Below, piece by piece: positions 1-10,354 of a stretch of 64,000 nt of DNA (its first letter is position 1; each line of letters begins with the position of its first letter). This DNA is from Parastagonospora avenae f. sp. tritici 18332-5 (Eukaryota > Ascomycota > Dothideomycetes > Pleosporales > Phaeosphaeriaceae). Location: the NCBI GenBank assembly GCA_022559985.1, contig JAFJTR010000065.1:111705-175704 (forward strand). The letters run 5' to 3'. The notes under the pieces are model-generated. The model ran no database searches. It had not been told where the DNA came from and saw only the letters and a program-made list of their open reading frames with translations. The translations under genes were made by a program, and so were the position numbers.

Positions 1-1077
1 AGATAGTCCTTGATACTGAACATTCCCGTACCCCTTTCGAGGGGTTTCGGCTGCGTAGGGCTAGGCTTCCAACCAATCATGAAGATAAGGCGGAAAGTAG
101 CTGGTAGAGATCCGTCCTTGTTGCCATGTAGCTCGCGGTAGATGCCCTCAGCAGCCAAGAGAACATCTCGGTGTATGGCGCCCTTCTCACGGCCGAGCAC
201 GGCGTTCGATTCGCCCATGGCCTGAAGGTCCTTCATCAGCGAAAAGCAATCCGGGAAGTCAACAACGATATCGTCGACATCAACAGTTAGAAGATTGAAG
301 CCAGCCTTTTGCAGGAGCCCTCCAATATCTCGTACGTCAGCCAGTGGCGATGTGTGGGTGGCGACACCGCCTCGACGGTCTTGCTCAGCGAGCTGAAGAG
401 CAGTACGCAGCTCGTAGAGACTATCGCCGCCCATCATGACTCCCATGAAAGGGCAATCCGGCTTCAGTATGTTGTTCACTTGGGCCAGTACCGAGGGCAG
501 ATCGTTGATCCAGTGCATACTGAGGCTGCTCATCACAGCGTCGAATTTATTGGCTTCGAATGGGAGGACTTCTGACGTAGGCAGGACATGTCGAACGATG
601 TCGATCTCCTGGTTGAAGGGAAGGTCGGCATCACGGTACAAGAGGGTTTCTGATGACTCGGCGGCGGTGACAGTGCCTATGCGCTTCGATCGCGGGCCCT
701 TGTCTGGCGAGTCTTCGGATGGCAGCGTGAGCATGCGGGACAAGTTGCACGCATTGGCTCCTAGATCGAGAACCTGGGCGAAGTGGCGATTGATGTCCTG
801 GACAAGTCAGTAGCTGCGCAATGGTTTTGGCTACAAGTCCACGCACCAGGATTCGCTCACACAAGCGTGATGCCACTTCGTCCCGCAGATAGTCAACGCT
901 CCTGCTGAGCTCTACACTGGAAGCGGCTCGTTCCTTTTGCTGCCATTTGTGCTGGTTGCTGAATATCTCAAATGTTGGAGCACCGGGAGCCTGCATGGCG
1001 TAGCGACGGGTAGCTTGGAGGGGCACGCATCGTCGCCTCAATGGCGGAATGAAGGCTCGGACCGAGAAGGCGTTCAT
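1..1077 (-). CDS. NDUFAF5: NDUFAF5-like methyltransferase, complex I assembly (3' end cut by window)
   Basis: Mitochondrial SAM-dependent methyltransferase-like factor that in animals hydroxylates/modifies NDUFS7 during complex I assembly. Two exons are visible: 847-1077 and 1-797, with a 49-nt intron (798-846; donor GTGCGT, branch CTGAC, acceptor CAG). The start at 1077 gives an Arg-rich presequence (SVRAFIPPLRRRCVPL) typical of mitochondrial import; an in-frame upstream extension has no better start. The IFSNQHKWQQKERAA and VDYLRDEVASRL segments match the family N-terminus. After splicing comes the SAM site VLDLGANACNLSR, then SSLSMHWINDLP and VMMGGDSLYELRTALQ. The frame is still open at base 1, so the C-terminus lies outside. 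It is divergent from the dynactin gene with about 230 bp between them. Family assignment is firm from motif order; the exact activity in fungi is inferred. Confidence 0.9.
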
Positions 1078-1310
1078 CTTCAGATGTATCAGGCCATGTG
1101 TTTTCGAGCGAGTGAATTGGAAGAAGGTGCAATGCACAGTCTTGAAAAGGCTCTAAATCGATTCGTGATGTCAGGACCAGCCTAAAAAATGGACCCTGGA
1201 TTCGCGACTCGATGGGCCGAGCTCCATGGGGAACGCCCTCCACCAGCGCGCTCCCCAACATTTCATACCGCGCGGGAAAGAGGAGGACCGGGTAGAAGGG
1301 CGGCGACAGC
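1078..1310. promoter_or_regulatory. Shared divergent promoter region
   Basis: This 233-bp gap separates the divergent starts of the NDUFAF5-like gene (minus) and dynactin p62 (plus). It must hold both 5' leaders and core promoters. I see no clear TATA box; the assignment rests only on gene arrangement. Confidence 0.5.
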
Positions 1311-3047
1311 ATGGCTCAGCCGTTTCCGTACACGTACTACGCATGCGACTGCTATGACAGCAACACATCGACATCAGCCCAACGCGCCTCGCACATGGTC
1401 GCCGACGCAGACGAGGAAGACGGCACCTTTGACCCCCGGAACCCGCGATCCAACTACGCCCTATACCCGCTCGAGTACCTGCTATACTGTGAAGACTGCC
1501 AGCAAATCCGCTGCCCGCGATGCGTCATAGAGGAAACACTGAATTGGTACTGCCCAAGCTGCCTGTTCGAGGTGCCGAGCTCCGTGGTCAAGAGCGATGG
1601 GAACCGATGCACGAGAAACTGCTTCAACTGCCCCGTGTGCATATCGCCCTTGATGGTCAATTCAATCGAGAACCCGGATGCGCCCTCGGCTACCGGCGGG
1701 CCATATATTCTGGCGTGCCCATACTGCCACTGGAGCACTATCGAGACAGGCATCGAGTTCGACAAGCATACAGGCGTCTACGGCCAACTGGCGCGCATAG
1801 CAAATGGCGGCAAGCCCCTGCCCACACAGAGAGAGCGCGACAAGGAGCGCGAGCGGCGGAAAGAGATGCAGGCAAGGCAACGCGACTCAAGGATGGTGCT
1901 ATCACCGTCTGAGGACTCCCCAACATCTGATGCAGACAAGTTCAGCTCTGCCCCCAGCCGGGAAGACCTGTTCTCCAACTTGGGCGCTTTCTACAAGTCT
2001 CAACTCGAGGCCCAGGCACCATCCAATCCCTTCTCAGCACATGACCTCAACTTCTCCTCACCGTCAGCCTACTCGAGAATCATGAACCTGTACTCGTCCG
2101 CAGGTGCCAAGAAGCAGAAGCGAGCAAAGCCAATACCAATGCGAGAGGCTGCGTCGGAGCTGGAGGGCCTGGCCGTGTACGACATGGCCTCAGACAATGC
2201 CGCAATAGAGCGCATAAAGAGGGATGGATGGGGCACCACGCTCTCGCAAACCCAGAAGCTGGCACAAATCGATCCAAACGTGCAGTTCGATGACCAGCTG
2301 CGGCCGATTGCAACACTGCTCTGCACCAAGCGTTCCAAGCGATGTCGCTCATGCAGACACATTTTGTCCAAGCCCGAATCAAAGATTACTTCGACTCGCT
2401 ACAAGATCAAGATCCTGGCTCTGAGCCACATCCCCCGTCTCAGTATCCGCGCTTTACCAAACGCATCAGCGCCCTCCGTTGCACCAACACCTGGCTCGTC
2501 CTCAACAGCGCAGACACCATTCAACTACAACAATCTGCGCTCTGGCATTGCATCGCACTTTTTGTTGCAGCTCAGTAACCCACTGTTTGACACCATTCGC
2601 GTCACGTTAGCAACACCAAGTACTACGCCTGGCAAAGTCCAAAGTCGAGTCACCATCCTCTGCCCACAGTTCGAAGTCGGTGCCAACACAGACGTGTGGG
2701 ACGATGCGCTCTCCACTTCTGTACCTTCTGCAAATCGCGGGTCCGCCGCCGACGGTCAAATAGAGGCCGGCAAAGTCTGGGATCGCGGTCGCAACTGGAC
2801 CAGCGTGGTCATCGAAGTAGTGCCTGGCTTTTTGCATCCCATTTCCGGCTTCGGCCAGGCGCCTGAGGAGCTTGATGAAGATGATGATTTGCTTGAGATA
2901 CCCATATTCGTAAGACTTGAATTTGAGACGGAAGCGAACGCTGAGGATAGAGGGTTGGGAGATTCACGGGGTTCAAAAGGCGAGAAGGAGCGAAGGGAAG
3001 AGGCGTTCTGGACGGTGATTGGGGCTGGGCGGATTGCGCCCATGTAA
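1311..3047 (+). CDS. DCTN4: Dynactin subunit p62 (DCTN4 / ro-2 type)
   Basis: Pointed-end complex subunit of dynactin, which links dynein to cargo and is needed for nuclear distribution in hyphae. A single 578-aa exon. The N-terminal third is a zinc-binding Cys-rich region: CEDCQQIRCPRC (residues about 61-72), WYCPSC, NCFNCPVC and CPYCHW pairs. The middle is charged and probably coiled (RERDKERERRKEMQARQR). The segment KRCRSCRHILSKPESK followed by STRYKIKILALSHIPRLSI is the recognisable p62 signature. The C-terminus is a beta-rich domain ending in VIGAGRIAPM. Length is in the usual range for filamentous fungi. No intron is needed. The start is the first ATG after a stop and opens with a conserved-looking FPYTYYACDCYD. 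Confidence 0.93.
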   Translation: MAQPFPYTYYACDCYDSNTSTSAQRASHMVADADEEDGTFDPRNPRSNYALYPLEYLLYCEDCQQIRCPRCVIEETLNWYCPSCLFEVPSSVVKSDGNRCTRNCFNCPVCISPLMVNSIENPDAPSATGGPYILACPYCHWSTIETGIEFDKHTGVYGQLARIANGGKPLPTQRERDKERERRKEMQARQRDSRMVLSPSEDSPTSDADKFSSAPSREDLFSNLGAFYKSQLEAQAPSNPFSAHDLNFSSPSAYSRIMNLYSSAGAKKQKRAKPIPMREAASELEGLAVYDMASDNAAIERIKRDGWGTTLSQTQKLAQIDPNVQFDDQLRPIATLLCTKRSKRCRSCRHILSKPESKITSTRYKIKILALSHIPRLSIRALPNASAPSVAPTPGSSSTAQTPFNYNNLRSGIASHFLLQLSNPLFDTIRVTLATPSTTPGKVQSRVTILCPQFEVGANTDVWDDALSTSVPSANRGSAADGQIEAGKVWDRGRNWTSVVIEVVPGFLHPISGFGQAPEELDEDDDLLEIPIFVRLEFETEANAEDRGLGDSRGSKGEKERREEAFWTVIGAGRIAPM

Positions 3048-3351
3048 GATCGCATACGCATCATTTCCGCGATACCACGAGATACCCATATGCAACTGGC
3101 TTCGAAGTACTGCAAACCTATGCCCGATACGGGTTGGTGGGCGTTCCCGGCTTTTATCATCTAACAGTAGATTAGCGAAAGCTTAGCCTCGATCTATGAC
3201 AACATGCATCCCAGCCACATGGTTTTGAGACTCTTGTTCAGGCACATTTCTTTATTGCCGCATTGACGCGTGCAGGAACAACACGTCTTTTTAACAAAAC
3301 CTGCAACATTGCGAGTTCCAACCCTGCTAAGTAGCAGATCTGCAATTCAGG
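3048..3351. other. Intergenic, no gene seen
   Basis: A 304-bp tandem-gene spacer between dynactin p62 and the photolyase. It contains the 3' UTR of the first gene and the promoter of the second. I see no RNA gene or repeat. Confidence 0.6.
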
Positions 3352-5343
3352 ATGCCCAAACCAAGAGTAATCTACTGGTTCCGAACCGATCTACGACTGC
3401 ACGACTCACCTGCCCTCAAAGCTGCCTTGGACTTGAAGCCAGAATGCTTGTACCCCATCTGGACTTGGGATCCGCACTACGTCTACCGTGCTCGTGTCGG
3501 ATCCAATCGCTGGCAATATCTCATCGACTGTCAAAACGATCTCTCACAGTCAATAACAAAGCTCAACCCAAAGTCGAAACTCTTCCTCATTCGAGAAGCT
3601 CCCCAGACACTGTTTCCAAAACTCTTCAAAGCATGGAGAATCACGCATCTAGTGTTTGAAAAAGACACGGATGCGTATGCAAGAGATCGGGATGAGAAGG
3701 TCATGGAGATTGCGAAAGAGGCGGGCGTGGAGGTTGTTATGAAGGTGGGACGGACGCTGTATGATCCTGATGAGTTGGTGAAGCACAACAACGGGAAGCC
3801 AACTATGAGTATTACTCAAGTTCAAAATGCCGGCAAGAAGATTGGAGCGATTCCAAGACCGATAGCTGCGCCCAAAACACTGCCGGACCCGGGCAAGACC
3901 GACTTCAACTTCGACCAGGAAAAGCCTGCTCAGGATCCCGACATTAACGCCATCCAACGTGATGGAGACGAGGCATCTTACTCCTCCCTCGCAGGCCCCA
4001 ACGGCGACTTCGCCGTGCCCACAATGCAAGAACTGGGCCTGAAAGAAGCCACAACCCAACATCGCGGTGGCGAAACCCTCGCCCTCAAAACCCTCGACGA
4101 CATAATCGGCAACAAAGAATACACCGCAACCTTCGAAAAGCCCAAAACCGCCCCCACAGCCTTCTCCCCCCAATCTACCACCCTCCTCTCCCCACACCTA
4201 CACTTCGGCTCCCTCAGTGTCCGCGAATTCTACTGGCGCGTCCAAGACACTGTGACATCATTTAAAGGCAAAGCCTCCCAACCCCCGGCCTCCTTGACGG
4301 GCCAATTGCTCTTCCGCGACATGTACTTCGCCGCCCAAGCCGCGCTGGGTTATTCCTTCGGGCAAACATACAACAATCCGTCCTGCCGCTTTATCCCCTG
4401 GCACCTCCCCTCTTCCATCGACCCGTCTACTCATCTCGTTACGGGAAAATACCAAATCGACTCCCCGCTCGCCGAAAGCCATTTCCAACGCTGGAAACAC
4501 GGCCACACAGGCTTCCCCTGGATCGACGCACTCATGCGCCAACTCGCAGCTGAAGGCTGGATTCACCACTTGGGTCGGCATGCAGTCGCGTGTTTCCTCA
4601 CGCGCGGCGGGTGCTACATCGACTGGGAGCGGGGGGCGGAAGTTTTCGAGGAATACCTCATCGACCACGAAGCCGCGTGCAACATCGGCAACTGGCAGTG
4701 GCTCTCGTGCACGGCGTTTTTCGCGCAGTTTTACCGGTGCTACAGCCCCGTCGCCTTCCCGCAGAAGTGGGATAAAAACGGCGAGTTTGTGCGCAGATAC
4801 GTGCCTGAATTAGCCAACTTTGACAAGAAATTCATATATGAGCCGTGGAAGGCAACGATTGCGGATCAGAAGAGGTGGGGGTGTAGGATTGTGGAGAGTA
4901 CGGATGGGAGGGTGGGTGAGGGCGAGTATCCGAAACCCATGCTGGATTTCAATGAGAGGAGGGAGACGTGTATACAGGCGATGAAGAATGCGTATCATGT
5001 GGGGCTGTATGGGAACGATCCGAAGGTGCTGGATGGGAGTTGGAGGACGTTGTTTGGGGATGGGGTGGAAGGGCCGACGGAAGGGACCAAGGGGCCGCCG
5101 GGGGCGATGGTGGAGAATGAAGATGCGGATGGAGGGGAGGAGCATGATGCGCCTGAGCCGATGAGCCCGAAAAAGGCGAAGAAGGTGGCGGCGAAGAGTG
5201 AAAAGAAAGTTGCGGCGAAGGGGGAGAAGAAAGCGGCGCCGGGGCATAAACGTGAAGCCAGTCAGAGTACGTTGGATGGAATGGTGACGAGGAAGAAGGG
5301 GAAGAAAGAGGATGTGTTTCCAAACGACACGCATTTCGGCTGA
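3352..5343 (+). CDS. (6-4)-type DNA photolyase / animal-type cryptochrome
   Basis: FAD blue-light enzyme or receptor of the photolyase/cryptochrome family; 663 aa, one exon. The N-terminal Rossmann-like photolyase domain begins IYWFRTDLRLHDSPAL. The FAD domain (about residues 270-540) contains WKHGHTGFPWIDALMRQL, then WIHHLGRHAVACFLTRG. The paired His in HHLGRH correspond to the two catalytic histidines of (6-4) photolyases, and NIGNWQWLSC with RRYVPELANFDKKFIYEPW fits the animal CRY/(6-4) subgroup rather than CPD class I. The last 70 residues are Lys/Ala-rich (KKAKKVAAKSEKKVAAK) and end KKGKKEDVFPNDTHFG, a probable nuclear localisation tail. Repair activity is therefore likely, but a dual regulatory role, as known for some fungal members, cannot be excluded. 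It converges with the glutaminase gene 72 bp downstream. Confidence 0.92.
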   Translation: MPKPRVIYWFRTDLRLHDSPALKAALDLKPECLYPIWTWDPHYVYRARVGSNRWQYLIDCQNDLSQSITKLNPKSKLFLIREAPQTLFPKLFKAWRITHLVFEKDTDAYARDRDEKVMEIAKEAGVEVVMKVGRTLYDPDELVKHNNGKPTMSITQVQNAGKKIGAIPRPIAAPKTLPDPGKTDFNFDQEKPAQDPDINAIQRDGDEASYSSLAGPNGDFAVPTMQELGLKEATTQHRGGETLALKTLDDIIGNKEYTATFEKPKTAPTAFSPQSTTLLSPHLHFGSLSVREFYWRVQDTVTSFKGKASQPPASLTGQLLFRDMYFAAQAALGYSFGQTYNNPSCRFIPWHLPSSIDPSTHLVTGKYQIDSPLAESHFQRWKHGHTGFPWIDALMRQLAAEGWIHHLGRHAVACFLTRGGCYIDWERGAEVFEEYLIDHEAACNIGNWQWLSCTAFFAQFYRCYSPVAFPQKWDKNGEFVRRYVPELANFDKKFIYEPWKATIADQKRWGCRIVESTDGRVGEGEYPKPMLDFNERRETCIQAMKNAYHVGLYGNDPKVLDGSWRTLFGDGVEGPTEGTKGPPGAMVENEDADGGEEHDAPEPMSPKKAKKVAAKSEKKVAAKGEKKAAPGHKREASQSTLDGMVTRKKGKKEDVFPNDTHFG

Positions 5344-5415
5344 AGCGGCCCAACTCAGCTAGACTTGTTCTCCTACATATTATCTACATCTCATTTCAAA
5401 ACTTAGCTTACATAC

Positions 5416-7988
5416 CTACTCCTCCTCATCCAAAAAAGCAAGCCCCTCCCTCGCCAACCCCCCACACGCCCTCTCCAGCGTCAAAAACGCAAAATGCCCT
5501 CCCACAACCGGTCTCGCAAAGAACCACGGGCCCGGGAAATTCCCATCGCCCTCCGTCTCATACAAATCCGTAAACGGGCGATCCGTCACCGTCTCGTTGA
5601 GCCACAGCGCCACGCGATCCAGAATCTCAGACCGCACTCTCTTGCTTGCTACAGCGGCTGCTTCAAACTCCCAATCGGATTTGGTGTACAGGTGTCGCGA
5701 GTCGAGCGGCAGGCCGTACTTTTGCATCACGTTGCCGTACCAGTCCGACTGCTTCTTGTAGATGTGCGACGGGATGAAGTCGGAGGTAATCGGTTTGCGG
5801 CCACTAGACGAGCGTGGGCTCAATGGTTTCTGCGCGCTGTCGATTCCGGCAGCGAAGTCAGACTCTGTAGAGGTATTTGTAAGGGATGGGTGGAAGCAGA
5901 GAACCGCGTCGGCGTAGAGCGAGTATAATGTGGTCCAGCTGCCGTACCAGTCGTACGCGAGTTTCGCGTGTGTGCCGTCGCGCGAGTAGCCGTATTCTTC
6001 CCACTTCTTGACGTAGGTCTCGGAGATGTTGCGGTAGTGCTCTGCGTCGCCTGGTCGGTCTAGGAGATCGGCTAATTCGCTGAAGGCTTTAATGCCGACG
6101 ATGCCTTTGAGCGCGAGATTGGTTTGCAAGGGGAGCCAGCCCGCGAAGTCGTCGGTGCAGACTAGAGTACGTTAGTGTCAAAACAGCGAAATACTTAGAG
6201 AATGGAGCTTACGTTGGTTGTGAGGCTCGAGAGCGTCTTCGACCAGATAGCCAGTCCATTGCTTCCAAAGGTCGTAGCTACCGTCAAGCCATTTCTTCGC
6301 CTGCTTGACGCCCTTTGCGCCTCCACCCCAGGAGTCGTCGAGATAATCCACATCCTCATGCGTCTGCAGCGCGAAAGGTTTGTCTTCTTCACCCATATGA
6401 TCAGTCTTGTCGCCAATGATAGACCAGATTGACTGCGACTCTTCGTCAGAGCTGTAGGTCAGAGAATTGACCAGTGCTAGTCCCATGATGAGCATGTCAC
6501 CACATTCTTCGACCGGCATGTATTCGTCTCTTCCGTCGGCGTGACCGGTAAGATTCGGGAAGTGCGCACCGAGGTCGTGCATCGAGTACTTGTTTGGGTA
6601 CTGCCCGCTCAACTGGTGCTCCAGGAGTGGTTCAAGCAGATATGCGAGCCACTTGGGCTGTGTATAGAGGAAGAACGGAAAAGCAGGGAAGATGACATCA
6701 ACGGTCTGAGAATTACCGTTGGACGAGATCTCCTTCAAAAAAAGTAGGGGGCTTTCCGGGGTTCCAGAAAAACTGGTTGCGCCCATTGCTTGTCGAGCGG
6801 ACAAGGCAACGACGTCAACGTAGTTGGAGGAGCCAGACTGATAAGCATCGATGCGCAGCTGCTCTGAGTAGTTGCTTGCTAGGTCATTGGCCATGTCAAA
6901 ATCCCGGTAGTGGAACTGGATGAGCTTCTCATCCTCTGGGAACCATGATTTCCACAGAGGGCGCATGAAGGTCAGACCGCGGGCAGATGCATACTGCGTG
7001 ACTGGATCCTGGATGTGTGTGATGGTAAACAAGGCACTGCTGCGCGCGGCTGCAAACTTTGATGACTTGCTTGCGAGCTTAAAATCCTTCGCAAAGGCAA
7101 AGACAGGCTCTTCATCCATAACTGCGCGGAACTTGTCATCCATCTGGTTCTTTAGCGACCCAGTGCGAGCGAACCTCTGGCGCAGCTCGGAAGATGTACC
7201 AGACTCATGACGAGCAGTCGCTGGACCGGTGAAGTGTAAGGTACCCCACTCAGGTTGGTCGTTGGTCTCGGTGAAGATCTGCTCGATCTGGCGATTGACC
7301 TTCCACGTCTTCAAGCCTTCCGAGGATCCGCGCTGCTCGACGAGTCCCCACTCTATAAGGCTCTCGCGCTTTCCGCTGACCCATTGTCCGTTCACGTCGA
7401 CGTATATGTTGACATCCACCCCTCCTTCGACGTGTACGCTCAGGTAAGCCGCCGGTATAGTCTGCCGCAGAGTCGATGTCGGAGTGATGGGAGAAAGGAA
7501 TGAGAGGACGATCTCGACATCCTTGGCGTTTGATAGCGACTTGGACGCGCGGATCGAGTATGTGAGGTTTGTTGTGGATGCATCGTACTTGGCACCTTCG
7601 TATGTAGGGTAAGCAATGGTGTAGCTGGGTCATCATGTAAGCAGGCTGTCTCGACATGATGCAGCACACCCACTCTTTGCTCTTCTTGTCTAGCGAATCA
7701 TGAGGTCTTCCAAGCAGTGGAAAAACCTCCTTCGAGTCTGGTAGCGAAGCAAGCACGCCGAAGCCCACCTGTAGGACATGTAAGCATGGAATGGCGATCG
7801 ACCGTGTAACCCACCTCAGCGCCCGTCCAGAACATTGGCCATTTGCTCCATGGCTCTTCTCTGGCATTCTGAAGCCATGTGCTTAGGTAAGGATTGCGAA
7901 CGATGAGCGGAAGGACTGGTGGCTCGAGAGTTGAAGCTCCCGCAACGCTTGCCAGAAGCGCCGTGATGGTCACGCTGAGGGAACGCAT
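5416..7988 (-). CDS. gtaA: Secreted glutaminase A family protein (GtaA-like)
   Basis: Extracellular glutaminase-family protein (fungal GtaA with DUF5127, DUF4965 and six-helix DUF1793 regions), which releases ammonia from glutamine. Four exons: 7815-7988, 7674-7768, 6213-7624 and 5416-6161. The introns are 46, 49 and 51 nt with GTGGGT, GTGGGT and GTAAGC donors; total 808 aa. The start at 7988 gives a signal peptide, MRSLSVTITALLASVAGAS. The mature N-terminus PLIVRNPYLSTWLQN is typical of the family, as are YADAVLCFHPSL, NQLCTDDFAGW (across the last splice) and KSDWEFEAAAVAS. Splice choices were fixed by keeping these motifs in frame (KSK-DYTIAYPTYEGAKYD at intron 2). Family identity is strong; enzyme activity is inferred from characterised Aspergillus relatives. 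Confidence 0.9.
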
Positions 7989-8371
7989 TGCATCAATTGA
8001 TGTCGCGCATGCAGGAAAGGGAAGACTATACAGAAGCAAGTTCTCTCAATATATGCACGAGAAACGCAGGAAAGCTATCGCAGGTGTGGTGATTGGAGCT
8101 ATGATGAGCTATCAACTGGTTAAGTCGGGGTAGCTCCAGCCTGCAGCAAGATGACGCGGGGTTGTGGAGAGAGCCGCCAATCGCCGGCGTGTGCCTTGCA
8201 GTCGCGTCGTAATCGTGCAGCGGCCCATGTTTCATGCGGAGACGCACGCCATCCTTCACGACACCTTCTGCACTAAGCACTACATGTCTTTCGCGCCTGA
8301 CATCCATTGACAACTCTCAAAGCGACATGTACAATCCTGCCGTGCCTGGTCTCTCCCAAATCGTCCCTACC
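7989..8371. other. Intergenic, promoter of glutaminase gene
   Basis: A 383-bp spacer between two minus-strand genes. It holds the upstream region of the glutaminase gene and the 3' UTR of the next gene. The short open frames here overlap no motif I recognise. Confidence 0.5.
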
Positions 8372-9718
8372 TCAATGGGAAGCGCTCCGACTACCACCGC
8401 TCCCGTCTGACTTCGCCTGATTCCCTGCGCTTGGGGAACGACGACGCTTCCACGAGGAAGTGAACGCGCTGAACAAAGATGACGCTCGTGACTTAGCCAT
8501 CGGAGGCGTTGAGATACCCTCCCGAACCGACTTGACTGGACTGGGGGTGCGCAGCCTCCACTCGTCTACCGGATATGCTGGGTGTGGACTATAAGTCGTA
8601 GAAGACCTAGCATCATCCTTCTTTGGTATGGTGGGCAGGACCTTGTTGCTCTGCTGACTTGGGACGAGCTTGATAGATGGTGGCATGGAGAGTCGGTAGG
8701 AGTGTGGTGCACTACCTACGCCGACGCTGTGACGCTGTCGTGACTGCCGGCCTGTCCTCAACGTCTCTTCTGATGCTTTCTCACTGGGTGCACCGCGTGG
8801 AATGTAGGCGCGCGGTTGCTCTAGAGACCCGTTAATACGTTGTGCTGGGCCTGAAACTGACGATACAGCTTGGCTCTGTGTATCAGGAGCGCTATCGCCG
8901 CACTCGAAGAAGATGTCGTCGTCGTGGGTCGAAGCACTGCTGACATTTCTGGCCGTTGACAGGGAACGCTGGCTGCCTTCGGCGTCGTATGGCTCAATAA
9001 TGGGCATATCGTTCTCATCCAGTGCGTCCTCGGCCAGCAACCCCAGATGGTGCAGCTGCTCCCATGTGCGGTAGAAGTACTTGAACGTAGCGAAGGGCTG
9101 GTCGACGGGATCAGTGAGCGCGAATTTGTAGAATCTCTTCGGCTGCTCTGAGCTGGCGCGCCCAGCGTTGATGAGATCGATGCCCTTTGCCTTTCCCGCA
9201 TGTTCTGTCTTCTGGTAAGACTCCACTTCCCTCTCAATCCTCTTCCTTCCATGCGCCCGAAGCACTCGGATCTCAAGACACATCTTCTCATCAAACACGT
9301 CCTCCACATCATCCCAATTCTTCTTGTCCTTCATCGCCGTGAACCTCAAAGCCCTTTTCTCCAGCCTCTTCCTGCCATCCTCATCTTCTGGTCGCTCATA
9401 CAATCCGAACATCGTCTTGCCCTTCCATTCTTCCTCTTCGCCGGTCGACCAGCTTACAATGTGCGCGCCATTGATGTAGAGCTTGAAAAGGAAGTATTGG
9501 CCAACGGGCACGGGCGGTGAGACGAAATAGCCGATCCAGAAAAGGCTTCCGGGCAAGACGGGGACGTAGACGCTACATGTGGAGGTGGTTTCGTTGATGA
9601 GCTTTGGCACTTTGTGCGTGTCGGGGTAGTTTTTCTGTGGTAGAGGGAAGTACTCTGGTAAGGTCTCGACGTCGAATTGCGAGTGCAGCGCGATGTTGAT
9701 GCTCCGGTACGTCGGCAT
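8372..9718 (-). CDS. Conserved fungal protein of unknown function
   Basis: I do not recognise a named family. One exon, 448 aa, starting at the ATG at 9718. The N-terminal ~210 residues look globular and beta-rich: SVYVPVLPGSLFWIGYFVSP and FLFKLYINGAHIVSWSTG suggest a beta-sandwich. A helical stretch follows (YKFALTDPVDQPFATFKYFYRTWEQL). From about residue 240 the chain is Ser/Pro/Arg-rich and probably disordered, ending in a basic Ser-rich tail (SWKRRRSPSAGNQ). There is no signal peptide or membrane segment. The codon pattern is even along the ORF and there are no stops, so it is a real gene; the role is unknown. Confidence 0.75.
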   Translation of the reverse strand: MPTYRSINIALHSQFDVETLPEYFPLPQKNYPDTHKVPKLINETTSTCSVYVPVLPGSLFWIGYFVSPPVPVGQYFLFKLYINGAHIVSWSTGEEEEWKGKTMFGLYERPEDEDGRKRLEKRALRFTAMKDKKNWDDVEDVFDEKMCLEIRVLRAHGRKRIEREVESYQKTEHAGKAKGIDLINAGRASSEQPKRFYKFALTDPVDQPFATFKYFYRTWEQLHHLGLLAEDALDENDMPIIEPYDAEGSQRSLSTARNVSSASTHDDDIFFECGDSAPDTQSQAVSSVSGPAQRINGSLEQPRAYIPRGAPSEKASEETLRTGRQSRQRHSVGVGSAPHSYRLSMPPSIKLVPSQQSNKVLPTIPKKDDARSSTTYSPHPAYPVDEWRLRTPSPVKSVREGISTPPMAKSRASSLFSAFTSSWKRRRSPSAGNQAKSDGSGGSRSASH

Positions 9719-10354
9719 TGTTGAGCTGGGTCAAGTTCAAAGTGCGCAGTTGGACTGAATACGCGCTTTCGATGCCCAAGTCCGTTTGCTCTTTCCCCGC
9801 TGGAGCGAATGAGCACGTGACAGTCCGCAGGTGGCTCTTCACCTCTGTTGTGACGCATCGCATCTAGCTACTGTCTATTTATTGCTAAAATGCCCTTGAA
9901 GGTACCTGATCTCTTGAGTCAGCCATGTTGCTGCAGATCGGCATCTCGTCATACTCGACGGTCATCTCAGTTTAATGTCGTCCGGCGAGGCGATTCAGTT
10001 GGCCCCAAGGACTTATGTTAGTTCTCCAAGGTTGTCCGTCATCGAATGTGAACATGTCAGGCCGTTGCTAACCGAGTATCTAAACCCTATCACCCTTGGG
10101 GGTGATTCTCTTTCACTTGGTCTTAATACTGCCCTTACTAGCAAAGGCAACAGCGACTTGATTAGTCCAACTTTTGCCTCATTCACACAGGTTTGCGTAC
10201 GACGCTTATTGCCTCGAGCTATATAATCACCTAGACACCTAGACACCTAGCTGCTCCGAGAGCCTTAGCTCTTCTACTCCACCACTCCCGACCGCTCACC
10301 TCAACTCGCTACTAAAATCAAGTGGAAGCAATCGACCACTTTAGAACCGTCCCG
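9719..10354. other. Divergent intergenic region
   Basis: 636 bp between divergent genes at 9718 (minus) and 10355 (plus). It is CT-rich just before the plus-strand gene. A short run of tandem cacctaga units lies near 10227-10250. No RNA gene or conserved ORF is seen. Confidence 0.5.
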
